A stretch of 64,000 bases of DNA. It comes from Sulfitobacter alexandrii (GTDB lineage Bacteria > Pseudomonadota > Alphaproteobacteria > Rhodobacterales > Rhodobacteraceae). The notes beneath the pieces are model-generated. The model saw only the letters and a list, made by a program, of their open reading frames with translations. It searched no databases and was not told the origin of the DNA. Each line of letters begins with the position of its first letter. Within the stretch, counting starts at the first letter, position 1. The translations under genes were made by a program, and so were the position numbers. The stretch is taken from NCBI RefSeq assembly GCF_001886735.1, contig NZ_CP018076.1:3348001-3412000 (forward strand). Direction: 5' to 3'. Below, one piece after another: positions 56,039 through 64,000 of the stretch.

Positions 56039-56533
56039 TTATTTCACGGCCCCGAAAACCGAGCGCAGGATGCCATCCAACGCGTCGGCATCCGCCTCTC
56101 CAAAGGCATCGGGCTGGTCGCTGTCGATATCGAAAACGCCGATCAGCCTGCCGCTGGCGTCCGCCACCGGCAGGACAAGTTCGGACCGGGTCGACGAGGC
56201 GCAGGCGATGTGGCCGGGAAAGGCATCCACGTCCGGGACAAGCTGGATCTCGCCCGTGCGCGCCGCCGCGCCGCAGACACCGCGGGAGAACGGGATGACA
56301 AGGCACCCGTGGCCGCCCTGGTAGGGTCCGATCTTGAGCAGTTCCGGCGCCACGACGCGGTAGAAGCCGGTCCAGTCGAAGCGGTCGTCTGCGTGGTGGA
56401 CTTCGCAGGCGACCGTGGCCATCAGGGCAACGACATCGTCCTCCCCTTCCGTGAGGGAGGCGATGCTGGCGGCCAAGGCGCGATAGTCCACCTGCCCGCT
56501 GCCGGGCGTGGCCTCCCGGGTGTCATTCTTCAT
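56039..56533 (-). CDS. GAF-domain free methionine-(R)-sulfoxide reductase (fRMsr)-like
   Basis: A 164-residue GAF-fold protein. Three cysteines lie in the fRMsr pattern: GHGCLVIPFSRGVCG (two Cys ten apart) and a third 24 residues later in HIACASST, matching Cys84/Cys94/Cys118 of E. coli YebR. It should reduce free methionine-R-sulfoxide. The start is ATG 56533, 11 nt inside the preceding GTPase gene, so it is the terminal member of the thiolase–GTPase operon; a role with the GTPases is not evident. Confidence 0.88.
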   Translation of the reverse strand: MKNDTREATPGSGQVDYRALAASIASLTEGEDDVVALMATVACEVHHADDRFDWTGFYRVVAPELLKIGPYQGGHGCLVIPFSRGVCGAAARTGEIQLVPDVDAFPGHIACASSTRSELVLPVADASGRLIGVFDIDSDQPDAFGEADADALDGILRSVFGAVK

Positions 56534-58103
56534 GCGTGTCTCTCCTGTCTTGAAAGCGTGATGCCAATCCCCGCAGGCCGCGCCTGACAAGGGCCGTTCC
56601 ACGGCGAAGTTCGGTGACGGTGCCAGTCCGGTCGCCCGCCGCCCGGCGGGCGCGGTTGCGCTGGATCATCAGCGCCTCGGACAGTTGCCCGATCAGGGCG
56701 TCGGCGACCGCCGCAACGTTCCAGTCCGGCTCTACCGCGGAGACCGGGATCGGCATGGGCACGTCCAGTTCCTTTGCCACGGCCTTGACGACCTCGCCCA
56801 CTTTCAGCGCCTCCTGCCGTGGCAGGGCATGTTCGGGATAGGGCCAGTCCGGCAGCAGCGTGTCGATACAGGACAGCACCATGACCGGGCGGGGCGTGCG
56901 CCGCGCGGGATCGGCGGCGGCGCGCCGAAGCCAGGCGTCCAGCGCCTTCGCGTCCAGCGCGCGCGCCGGCCGGTTGGCACGCAGCACCCAGAGCACCATA
57001 TCCGCCGTATCCAGTGCTTCCTGGACAACTGCGTCGGTCGCTGCGGTCCCGTCGAGGCCGGGAAGGTCCAGCAGAAAGCAGTCCGCACCGCCCAGCACGA
57101 TGGGATGTGCGGTGGCACGATCCGTTGTCGCCATGGCGTCCGTCTCGGCCCGGTCGAGGCGCAGCAACGCATTGATCAGCGTCGATTTGCCGGCGCTCGT
57201 CTGTCCCGCCACGGCGATGCGCAGCGGCGCATCCGGCGCCGCCAGCCTGAGATGATCGCGCGCACCGTCCGCCACCTGCATCTCGAGCAGTTCCGCGTCG
57301 GAAAACCGCAGCCGGCCCGAGTAGAGATCGACCGCCGCCTTCGCGACTTCCTCCAGCAGGATGATCTGACCCAGCGCCATGGCTTCGGCCGTGATATGGC
57401 CGGAATGACCGCCCGCCAGCAGGTTGTCGATTTCCTGCATGATGCCCACGGGCGGATTCTTGATCAGCCTGATCACCCGCCAAGCGCCGTATCCCGTCCG
57501 GGCCAGATGCCGTGCGCGATCGCGATTGCGCCAGATCCAGACAAGCGTGCGCAGCCGCACGCTATCCGAGAAAGGCACCGCCTCGCGCATATCGGCGCGG
57601 AATCGCGAGGCCACCCGCTCGATCAACAGCAGGGCCTCGGGCAGGGTGAAATCCAACGCGCCCTTGGCCCGCTCACCGGACCGCGCGGCCACGGTCTCCA
57701 CCACTTCGCGCCCCAAGGTTTCGAGATCCGCCCAAGGCACCGCCACGTCGATACGCCGCCGGATCAGGTCACGCGCCGCGTCGAAGGCCGCGGTTTCCCG
57801 TTCGCCCCAGTCGGGATCGGGCTGCACCCCGTCCTCAGGCGGGAGCCCGGTATCGGAAACCTCCGCAGGGTTCCTGCGCCGGAGCCGCGCAATGCGCTTG
57901 ACGAGGTAGACTGCGCCGCCGATGCCGATGCAGGCCGCGATGAACCACAGGAACCAGCCACGTTCATAGAGCCAGATGAACCCAAGGACCGATGTCACGG
58001 CAAAGGGCAGCGCCAGGGCGCCGATGGTGATCACCGCATCCCATCGCAGCAGTCGCGCGCGTATCCTACCGAGATCGGCCACGTACCGCTCCGTCCAGTG
58101 CAT
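56523..58103 (-). CDS. membrane-anchored GTPase (second of a tandem pair)
   Basis: A 526-residue protein. Two hydrophobic helices at about 22–65 are followed by a long charged helical region (about 70–270) and then a GTPase core: P-loop GQTSAGKST near 285, DLPGLDG for the G3 motif and a SCID sequence where NKxD is expected, with a basic C-terminus. The helical N-terminal half resembles dynamin-like or membrane-remodelling GTPases more than soluble Era-type ones. It overlaps the first GTPase gene by 38 nt (GTG 58082 would reduce this to 17). Function unknown. Confidence 0.8.
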   Translation of the reverse strand: MHWTERYVADLGRIRARLLRWDAVITIGALALPFAVTSVLGFIWLYERGWFLWFIAACIGIGGAVYLVKRIARLRRRNPAEVSDTGLPPEDGVQPDPDWGERETAAFDAARDLIRRRIDVAVPWADLETLGREVVETVAARSGERAKGALDFTLPEALLLIERVASRFRADMREAVPFSDSVRLRTLVWIWRNRDRARHLARTGYGAWRVIRLIKNPPVGIMQEIDNLLAGGHSGHITAEAMALGQIILLEEVAKAAVDLYSGRLRFSDAELLEMQVADGARDHLRLAAPDAPLRIAVAGQTSAGKSTLINALLRLDRAETDAMATTDRATAHPIVLGGADCFLLDLPGLDGTAATDAVVQEALDTADMVLWVLRANRPARALDAKALDAWLRRAAADPARRTPRPVMVLSCIDTLLPDWPYPEHALPRQEALKVGEVVKAVAKELDVPMPIPVSAVEPDWNVAAVADALIGQLSEALMIQRNRARRAAGDRTGTVTELRRGTALVRRGLRGLASRFQDRRDTHEE

Positions 58104-59136
58104 CACGGTAGACGCGGCGCAGATCCGCCGGCGCCATGGCTTCGCCTGTGCGGTGATGGTGCAGGAAATACGCGGCCGCCCGCCCCAGCGCAAAGGTGGT
58201 CGCGAAGCTGACCGTGCCCGACGCGGCCGCGACGGCGGTCTGGCCGACCAGCGGCACCAGTTTGCCCACCTGCCGCAACCCGAAGAGCGCCGCATAACGC
58301 GCCGCGACGCCGAAACCCAGCGCCCCAAGGAAGGAAGCCGACATCGACCGGGTCCATTTCTGTTCGTAGTGGCGGCCCAGTTCGGCCAGCATCCACGCTT
58401 GGGCGGCCGGCACGGAAACGGCACCGATCAGGGGCGCGACGTCGGATGTCCCCGCCAGCCCGGCGTAGAACAGCACCCTTCTGCGCACCCGATCGAAGGC
58501 CTTCCCCTCGGTGCTGCGGGCCGTCCGGGCCGCCAGCAGAAGGGCGGCCTGGGGCAGCACATCGGCGAGGGCCGCACGCAGGTCACCGAGATCCGGCTCC
58601 CCGCCGGGCGGCATGGCGACCTCGACCGCGTCGATCTTGCTGCCGGTTGCCGCGTCGAACTGGCGGCGGATGGCCGCCGCGGCGCGCGCACGGGCGGCGG
58701 CGTCGGGCACGAGATCCGCGCCCGTCAGACCGAGGATCACCGGCATCCTGCGCCGGTCGAGCACCTTTGCCAGCGCATCGGTCACCTCTCCCTGCACGGG
58801 GTCGTCGAGGCGCGCCAGCACGATGATCGCATGTGCCCGGCCCTCGCAGACGGCAATGTCGCCAGCCGGATCATAGCCCGTCTCGCCGAGGCCGCGCGTA
58901 TCGAGGAACCGCAAGAGGGGCTGTTCCGGCGGATAGTCGAAGACTTCCGCGGTGCGGGTGCAGGGCATGAAGCCATTCCCCACTTCCGCACCGGAAAGAC
59001 CAGTGAGGGCCTGAACGAGGCTCGACTTGCCCGCCCCCGTCTTGCCCAGCAGCCAGAGCACCGGGATCGCCGCATCGGGCAACTTGCCGGGCGCGGCACC
59101 TTCAGGCGGTTTCGGGCGGCGAAAGGGCAATCTCAT
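58066..59136 (-). CDS. GTPase with DUF697-like C-terminus (first of a tandem pair)
   Basis: A 356-residue GTPase. P-loop GKTGAGKSS at about 31–39, G3 DTRGLGE and a G4-like LTGADLV give a TRAFAC-class G domain (about 20–185). The C-terminal part (about 215–345) has Gly/Ala-rich hydrophobic segments (VAPLIGAVSVPAAQAWMLAELGRHY, LVPLVGQTAVAAASG) that resemble the DUF697 domain of YcjF-like proteins and may insert into the membrane. The gene starts 12 bp after the thiolase stop and overlaps the second GTPase gene. Confidence 0.8.
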   Translation of the reverse strand: MRLPFRRPKPPEGAAPGKLPDAAIPVLWLLGKTGAGKSSLVQALTGLSGAEVGNGFMPCTRTAEVFDYPPEQPLLRFLDTRGLGETGYDPAGDIAVCEGRAHAIIVLARLDDPVQGEVTDALAKVLDRRRMPVILGLTGADLVPDAAARARAAAAIRRQFDAATGSKIDAVEVAMPPGGEPDLGDLRAALADVLPQAALLLAARTARSTEGKAFDRVRRRVLFYAGLAGTSDVAPLIGAVSVPAAQAWMLAELGRHYEQKWTRSMSASFLGALGFGVAARYAALFGLRQVGKLVPLVGQTAVAAASGTVSFATTFALGRAAAYFLHHHRTGEAMAPADLRRVYRDALDGAVRGRSR

Positions 59137-59148
59137 CGGGCGAGGCGG

Positions 59149-60327
59149 TCAGAGCCGCTCGATCGCGATGGCGGTACCCTCGCCTCCACCGATGCAGATC
59201 GCGGCGATACCGCGCCGCAGGTTGCGTTTTTCCAGAGCGTTCAGAAGGGTGACCATGATGCGAGCGCCGGACGCGCCGATGGGATGGCCCAGGGCGCAGG
59301 CCCCGCCGTTGACGTTCACGATCTCGTGGTCGATCCCCATTTCGTGCATGAAAGCCATCGGCACCACGGCGAAAGCTTCGTTGACTTCCCAAAGGTCCAC
59401 GTCTTCCTTCTGCCAGCCGATCCGGTCCAGCAGCTTTTGCGCGGCGGGAACAGGCGCGGTGGTGAAAAGCCCCGGTGCCTGCGCGTGGCTGGCATGACCG
59501 AGGATGCGGGCGCGCAGCTTGAGCCCCTGCGCCTGCGCCGCGTCCTCGGAGGCGAGGACGAGCGCCGCTGCCCCGTCGGATATGGAAGAGGAATTGGCCG
59601 CCGTCACGGTGCCGCCTTCGCGGAAGGCGGGCTTGAGCTGCGGGATCTTGTCGGGGCGCGCCTGACCGGGCTGTTCGTCAGCCGCAATCGTGTCGCTGCC
59701 CTTTCGCGATGTCACGTCGATCGCCGCGATCTCGGACGCGAAAGCGCCGCTCTCCTGCGCCGCGATGGCGCGGGACAGGGAAGCCAGCGCGTAGTCGTCC
59801 TGCCGCTCGCGGGTGAACTGGTATGTCTCTGCGCAATCCTCGGCGAAGGTGCCCATCAGGCGGCCCTTGTCGTAGGCGTCCTCGAGCCCGTCGAGGAACA
59901 TGTGGTCGATCACCTGCCCGTGGCCCAGCCGCGCGCCGCCGCGCATCTTGGGCAGCATGTATGGCGCGTTGGTCATGCTTTCCATGCCGCCTGTCACCAT
60001 CACGTCGGACTGCCCGAGCGCGATCTGATCGAAGCCCATCATCGCCGCCTTCATGCCGGAGCCGCACATCTTGTTCAGGGTGGTGGCGGGAACATCCTCG
60101 CCCAGGCCCGCCGCGAAACTTGCCTGCCGCGCGGGCGCCTGGCCCTGGCCGGCGGGCAGGACGCAGCCCATCAGCACTTCCTGCACCACGGCGGGGCCGG
60201 CATCCGCCAGCGCCGCCCTGATCGCGTGACCGCCGAGCTCTGCCGCCGTCAACCCCGCGAAGGCACCCTGAAAACCACCCATGGGGGTCCGCTGCGCCCC
60301 CGCTATCATGACTTGTCGCATCGCCAT
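59149..60327 (-). CDS. acetyl-CoA acetyltransferase (thiolase)
   Basis: A 392-residue thiolase. Nucleophile Cys88 sits in TLNKMCGSGMKA; the C-terminal active-site elements NVNGGACALGHPIGASGAR and CIGGGEGTAIA are present. It makes or breaks acetoacetyl-CoA, or acts in fatty acid or polyhydroxyalkanoate metabolism. It leads the operon with two GTPases and fRMsr. No PHA synthase or reductase lies nearby, so a PHA role is not supported by context. Confidence 0.94.
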   Translation of the reverse strand: MAMRQVMIAGAQRTPMGGFQGAFAGLTAAELGGHAIRAALADAGPAVVQEVLMGCVLPAGQGQAPARQASFAAGLGEDVPATTLNKMCGSGMKAAMMGFDQIALGQSDVMVTGGMESMTNAPYMLPKMRGGARLGHGQVIDHMFLDGLEDAYDKGRLMGTFAEDCAETYQFTRERQDDYALASLSRAIAAQESGAFASEIAAIDVTSRKGSDTIAADEQPGQARPDKIPQLKPAFREGGTVTAANSSSISDGAAALVLASEDAAQAQGLKLRARILGHASHAQAPGLFTTAPVPAAQKLLDRIGWQKEDVDLWEVNEAFAVVPMAFMHEMGIDHEIVNVNGGACALGHPIGASGARIMVTLLNALEKRNLRRGIAAICIGGGEGTAIAIERL

Positions 60328-60409
60328 CTCCTTTTCCGGACAGAGTTACCCGATGCTAATCTTTGGACCATACGGTCGGGCATCAGCTTTTGGCTCTGGA
60401 GGCCTGTCT

Positions 60410-60748
60410 ATGGAAGTTTCCATCAAAACAGAAGATGACTTCTGCGTCATCACCCTGCGCGACCGGCGGATCGACGCGGCGGTGGCGCTGGATTTCAAGG
60501 AAACCATGCGCCGCGCGACGCGGGACGGGCCGGCGCACATCATCCTCGATCTGGGTAGCGTGACGTTCATCGATTCCAGTGGTCTCGGCGCGATCGTGGC
60601 GACGATGAAGTTTCTCGCGCCGAACCGGTCGCTGATCCTGGCCGGCATGACTCCGCCGGTCGACAAGGTGTTCCGGCTGACGCGCATGGATACCGTCTTT
60701 GCGATCCATGCCACGGTGGATGACGCACTGGCCATGCAGCGCGTCTGA
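60410..60748 (+). CDS. STAS-domain anti-sigma-factor antagonist (RsbV/SpoIIAA-like)
   Basis: A 112-residue STAS protein. The phosphorylatable serine region FIDSSGLGAIV (Ser56/Ser57) matches SpoIIAA/RsbV, and DLGSVTF precedes it. The unphosphorylated form should bind the kinase encoded next and release its target. The start at ATG 60410 overlaps no neighbour; the operon begins 82 bp from the divergent thiolase start. The RsbW-like gene starts 4 bp after the stop. Confidence 0.9.
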   Translation: MEVSIKTEDDFCVITLRDRRIDAAVALDFKETMRRATRDGPAHIILDLGSVTFIDSSGLGAIVATMKFLAPNRSLILAGMTPPVDKVFRLTRMDTVFAIHATVDDALAMQRV

Positions 60749-60752
60749 CCCG

Positions 60753-61262
60753 ATGATCATGGCCAGCCAGCCGGCCCCGGTGTCCGATATCCCATCGTTC
60801 CGATTCACCTTCGACGTCGACAGCAGCCAGATGGCGGTGCGTGGCGCCCTTCTGCGCCTGCGCGGCGCCTTGTCGCCGCTGTCGCTGGAGCCAGAGGAAC
60901 TCGAGACACTCGAACTCGTCCTTGCGGAGATCCTCAACAACATCGTCGAGCATGCCTATGCAGACCACCGACCGGGTGACACGATCACCGTGAGCGGCGA
61001 GCATCGGACGGATGGCCTGCACCTGAGGATCAGGGACCGCGGCAAGGCGATGCCGAACGGCCAGCCGCCACTGGGCCGCCCCGCCTTCGGCATACCCCGA
61101 TGCGGCGCGGAGAGACTGCCGGAAGGGGGTTTCGGCTGGCCCCTGATTCGCGATCTTGCCCGCGACCTGTGTTATCGCCGCCTCGACGGAGAGAACACGC
61201 TGGACCTGCGCGTTGCCATCGCCCGGCAATCGCGCGCGGACGGGTCGCCGCCGCGCTGCTGA
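60753..61262 (+). CDS. RsbW-like anti-sigma serine kinase (GHKL ATPase)
   Basis: A 169-residue protein of the HATPase_c RsbW/SpoIIAB family: ELVLAEILNNIVEHAYAD (N-box with Asn and His), IRDRGKAMP (G1) and a late GGFGWPLIRDLARDLCYRR. It should phosphorylate the STAS protein encoded upstream. The C-terminal ATP lid is short. In roseobacters such pairs may control sigma factors or other outputs; no sigma gene or phosphatase gene is in this window, so the pathway is incomplete here. Confidence 0.88.
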   Translation: MIMASQPAPVSDIPSFRFTFDVDSSQMAVRGALLRLRGALSPLSLEPEELETLELVLAEILNNIVEHAYADHRPGDTITVSGEHRTDGLHLRIRDRGKAMPNGQPPLGRPAFGIPRCGAERLPEGGFGWPLIRDLARDLCYRRLDGENTLDLRVAIARQSRADGSPPRC

Positions 61263-61533
61263 CAGCGGACCGGACCCGGCACGCGTGCCCGGATAGGCTG
61301 GCAGTCACAAAGAAGCCCCGCCACCGCGCCAAAACGCCTCATTATGATCATATTCACGCCACCGTTCCGGTACATCTTCGGCCTCGTAGCTGCATATGGC
61401 TTCCCTCGGCGTCGCGTTTAACAGCCCCCACCCAGTGCGCGGCGTCGAGGTACTTTCACTGTTTCCCGAACACATTGGCACCCGTGACGCGACACGCTAG
61501 GTTGCGCGCGAACAGACAATGTTGGGATACTCT

Positions 61534-63111
61534 ATGCGCGATTTTCACCTCCCCGGACGGTCCCCCGTCATCGCAGCGAACGGCATGTGCGCCACGTCAC
61601 ATCCGCTGGCCGCCAAGACTGCGATCGACATCCTCGAAGGCGGAGGCAACGCCATGGACGCGGCGATCGGTGCCGGTGTCCTGCTGGGGATCTGCGAGCC
61701 CCAGATGACGGGAATCGGGGGGGATTGCTTTGTTCTCTACAAGCTTCCGGGCAGCGACGAGGTTCATGCTCTGAACGGGTCCGGACGGGCGCCTGCCGCC
61801 GCCGATGCAGCCCAGCTCCGCGACCGGGGGCAAAGCGCCGTGCCGGTCCACGGCGTCGAGGCGGTGACGGTGCCGGGGGCCATCGATGCCTTTTGCCACT
61901 TGTCGGAAACCGTGGGCAAAGCCGGGCTGGAGGCCGTCCTCGCCCCCGCGATCCGCTATGCGGAAGAAGGGGTTCCGGTGGCGCCGCGGGTTGCCTTCGA
62001 CTGGGCGCAGGAGACCGAGAAACTCAAGGGCGCGGCCCGCGATCATTTCCTGCTGGACGGCAAGCCGCCGGTGGTGGGGCAGGTGTTTCGCGCGCCGGGT
62101 CAGGCTGAGGTTCTGCGCCGCGTGGCGAAAGACGGGCGGGACGCCTTTTACACCGGCGAGATCGCGGAGGACATGCTGCGGGCGCTGAACGAGATGGGCG
62201 GCGTCCACACGGCCGAGGATTTCGCGGCCGCCGCGGCGACGCAGAGCACGCCCATCGCCGCACCCTACAAGGGTATCGAAGTGGTCGAGCATCCGCCAAA
62301 CGGACAGGGCGCGACGGCGCTGCTGATGCTCAACATTCTCGAACAGTTCGACATCGCGTCCATGGATCCCTTTGGCGCGGACCGGGTGCATATCGAAGCC
62401 GAAGCGACAAAGCTCGCCTATGACGCGCGCAACCGGTTCCTCGCGGACCCGGACCATACCGCGCGGCTGGAGCACATGCTGGCCGTGGAGACCGCCAAAA
62501 AGCTGGCGGCGCTGATCGACCCCAAGCGCGCGATGCCTTCGCCCGCCGCGCTGTCCGAACAGGTTCACAAGGATACGATCTACATCACGGTGGTGGACGG
62601 GGACGGGATGGCGGTTTCGCTGATCTATTCGATCTACCACGGTTTCGGATCGGGGATCGCGTCCGAGAAGTTCGGCATCCTGATGCAGAACCGGGGCGCC
62701 GGTTTCACGCTGGAGGAAGGCCACGCGAACGAGTTGAAGGGGGGCAAGCGGCCGATGCACACGATCATTCCCGGCATGATCCGCAGGAACGGCAAGGTCA
62801 TCATGCCGTTCGGCGTGATGGGCGGGGCGTACCAGCCCTGCGGCCACGCGCGGTTCGCATCCAACCTCGAGGATTTCGGGATGGACCCGCAAACCGCCAT
62901 CGACGCGCCGCGCGCGTTCTCCGACCAGGGCACGCTGAACGTCGAGCGCGGCTACCCCGACGCGGTGCGCGCCAAGCTGACGGAGATGGGACACACCGTT
63001 GCGGTGCCGAACACCGCCATCGGCGGGGCACAGGCGATCCTCATGCGGGAAGACGGCACCCTCGAAGGGGCGAGCGACCCTCGCAAGGACGGATGCGCCC
63101 TGGGCTTCTGA
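61534..63111 (+). CDS. ggt: gamma-glutamyltransferase family protein
   Basis: A 525-residue Ntn-hydrolase-fold protein. The autocatalytic Thr348 lies in HKDTIYITVVDGDG, which would become the N-terminus of the small subunit; the substrate-binding NEL-type motif of E. coli Ggt is replaced by ANELKGGKRPMHTIIPG, and MGGAYQPCGH follows. No signal peptide is visible, so it is probably cytoplasmic. The start is ATG 61534 (MRDFHLPGRS), 15 nt inside a longer open frame whose ATG lacks a ribosome site. It is transcribed toward hspQ. Confidence 0.9.
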   Translation: MRDFHLPGRSPVIAANGMCATSHPLAAKTAIDILEGGGNAMDAAIGAGVLLGICEPQMTGIGGDCFVLYKLPGSDEVHALNGSGRAPAAADAAQLRDRGQSAVPVHGVEAVTVPGAIDAFCHLSETVGKAGLEAVLAPAIRYAEEGVPVAPRVAFDWAQETEKLKGAARDHFLLDGKPPVVGQVFRAPGQAEVLRRVAKDGRDAFYTGEIAEDMLRALNEMGGVHTAEDFAAAAATQSTPIAAPYKGIEVVEHPPNGQGATALLMLNILEQFDIASMDPFGADRVHIEAEATKLAYDARNRFLADPDHTARLEHMLAVETAKKLAALIDPKRAMPSPAALSEQVHKDTIYITVVDGDGMAVSLIYSIYHGFGSGIASEKFGILMQNRGAGFTLEEGHANELKGGKRPMHTIIPGMIRRNGKVIMPFGVMGGAYQPCGHARFASNLEDFGMDPQTAIDAPRAFSDQGTLNVERGYPDAVRAKLTEMGHTVAVPNTAIGGAQAILMREDGTLEGASDPRKDGCALGF

Positions 63112-63152
63112 GCGGGAGAGACAGTGGGCGACGCGCGACCCTGCGCGCCATG

Positions 63153-63179
63153 GCGTTCTCGGGCAAGGCCCGGGAACGC
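63153..63179. terminator. candidate hairpin between ggt and hspQ
   Basis: GCGTTC-T-CGGG (63153–63163) pairs with CCCG-G-GAACGC (63169–63179) around a 5-nt loop, with one T·G position. It lies between convergent stops at 63111 and 63206. There is no T-run, so it may be a weak or Rho-assisted terminator. Confidence 0.45.
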
Positions 63180-63205
63180 TTCCGGCGACCGGCCGGGACG
63201 CGAGT

Positions 63206-63532
63206 TCAATTCAGCTGAAAGTGCAGCGGGTAGGCGCCATCGGTGAAAGGGCCAAAGAGGTCGGGGATGTCGGGATGATCCACCGGCTCACCTGAATAGT
63301 CCGCGACGAGATTCTGTTCGGACACATAGGCGACGTAATAGCTTTGATCGTTTTCGGCCAGCAGATGATAGAACGGCTGATCCTTGACCGGGCGGTTTTC
63401 CTTGGGAATGGATTCGTACCATTCTTCCGTGTTCGCGAATTCCGGATCGACGTCAAAGATCACCCCGCGAAACGGGTGTTTCTTGTGCCGGACAACCTGC
63501 CCGAGATGATATTTCGCGCGCGTACGTAGCAT
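63206..63532 (-). CDS. hspQ: heat shock protein HspQ (YccV-like, hemimethylated-DNA-binding domain family)
   Basis: A 108-residue protein with the HspQ/YccV pattern: AKYHLGQVVRHKKHPFRGVIFDVDPEF near the N-terminus, QPFYHLLAENDQSYYVAYVSEQNLV in the middle and a FGPFTDGAYPLHFQLN end. In E. coli HspQ helps the Lon protease and is heat induced. Start is ATG 63532; an in-frame ATG at 63586 adds a Cys-containing extension not seen in the family. Divergent from the AEC transporter gene. Confidence 0.88.
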   Translation of the reverse strand: MLRTRAKYHLGQVVRHKKHPFRGVIFDVDPEFANTEEWYESIPKENRPVKDQPFYHLLAENDQSYYVAYVSEQNLVADYSGEPVDHPDIPDLFGPFTDGAYPLHFQLN

Positions 63533-63617
63533 AACATTGCAGCCCCTACCTTTCGTTAGTAATCGGTTCAAGGGGCATTTGTCCAATCACGCCTGAATCG
63601 CCAAAGGAAACAGACTG

Positions 63618-64000
63618 TTGCCCCTTGCCCTGATGGTCCTTGAAATCGTGGCGCCGGTTTTCCTGCTTGCGGGCATCGGTTTCGTCTGGGTCAAGCTGGG
63701 GTTCGAATACCGGATCCAGTTCGTCACACAGCTGGCGATGACCCTGTCCGTCCCCTGCCTGATCTTCGTTTCCCTGATGCAGACGGAGATCGACCCGGCC
63801 GCGCTGACCGCACTGTCGCTGGCAAGTGTCGTGGCCTATGGCGCCATCAGCCTGGCGGCGGGGCTGCTGGTGGGTGTGATGCGACTGGACAGGCGCACCT
63901 ACATGGCACCGCTGATCTTCGGCAACACCGGCAACCTGGGGCTGCCGCTGGCGCTGTTCGCATTCGGGGAGACCGGCCTTGGCTATGCTGTCGTGGTCTT
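63618..64000 (+). CDS. AEC (auxin efflux carrier) family transporter, partial
   Basis: An open frame beginning at TTG 63618 (after AAAGGAAACAGACTG; an in-frame ATG lies at 63633) and running off the right edge after 127 residues. The sequence MPLALMVLEIVAPVFLLAGIGFVWVKLG and the YMAPLIFGNTGNLGLPLALFAFGE segment fit the AEC family of membrane transporters. About four hydrophobic segments are present so far. Substrate unknown. Confidence 0.85.
   Translation, partial: MPLALMVLEIVAPVFLLAGIGFVWVKLGFEYRIQFVTQLAMTLSVPCLIFVSLMQTEIDPAALTALSLASVVAYGAISLAAGLLVGVMRLDRRTYMAPLIFGNTGNLGLPLALFAFGETGLGYAVVV

Noticed and set aside
57976..60438. 820-residue plus-strand open frame opposite the GTPases and thiolase
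   Set aside because: It spans three real genes on the other strand and shows no domain.
61330..61360. AT-rich segment with ATGATCAT upstream of ggt as a possible regulator site or origin element
   Set aside because: Single short palindrome; no repeats or promoter-like spacing around it.

Overview
The window is a high-GC chromosomal segment from an alphaproteobacterium, most likely a marine Rhodobacterales (Roseobacter group) strain. This rests on protein similarity remembered from those families: an endonuclease-type MutL, a PuuD urate oxidase, a PuuE–UraD fusion, a two-domain ALDH16, tandem dimethylglycine-dehydrogenase-like flavoproteins, and the rbfA–truB–rpsO–pnp translation cluster. I see no rRNA, tRNA, CRISPR array, insertion sequence or prophage gene. 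Coding density is high and many genes overlap by 4 nt. Two genes are cut by the window edges: a DUF3833 gene at the left and an AEC transporter at the right.

Layout, 0–16 kb: a minus-strand operon (flavin amine oxidase, DUF1365, GPH/MFS transporter, DUF3833) has an ECF-sigma-like promoter and resembles the lipid-modification genes co-regulated by RpoE–ChrR in Rhodobacter. Next come mutL–rmuC. A urate-to-glyoxylate module follows (puuD, allA, allE, puuE–uraD fusion, divergent uraH), without an allantoate amidohydrolase gene. It abuts a manganese/zinc-type ABC importer operon (sitABCD-like), which has a palindromic operator on its promoter and a permease with a DtxR-like tail.

16–33 kb: a two-component system is translationally coupled to a DUF4173 membrane protein. 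Divergently, deoC is followed by an ALDH16-type tandem aldehyde dehydrogenase. A long minus-strand housekeeping run holds rsmB, a heparinase II/III protein, purH, lspA, a BamF-like lipoprotein and an active/inactive pair of M16 peptidases. A PhnD-like gene on the opposite strand interrupts it.

33–48 kb: dapB is divergent from rbfA. The rbfA–truB–rpsO–pnp cluster is interleaved with a DUF2233 phosphodiester glycosidase, DUF1643, a calcium-binding repeat protein and an orphan anti-sigma-like protein. Leader hairpins precede truB and pnp. Then come an L,D-transpeptidase, scattered glycan genes (GT25, GT11, FkbM), an RluA-type pseudouridine synthase, an aldehyde dehydrogenase and a 1-Cys peroxiredoxin.

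48–64 kb: an XRE–cupin-regulated operon (LysE exporter, GFA protein, two dimethylglycine/sarcosine-dehydrogenase-like flavoproteins around an unknown protein) suggests methylated-amine catabolism with formaldehyde handling. Next is an operon of thiolase, two membrane-associated GTPases and a free-methionine-sulfoxide reductase. A STAS/RsbW partner-switching pair, gamma-glutamyltransferase, HspQ and the AEC transporter end the window.

The least explained elements are the twin GTPases, the orphan anti-sigma-like protein, the DUF4173 two-component cassette and the metal permease with a winged-helix-like tail. All functions are inferred by reading the sequence; no database search was run.
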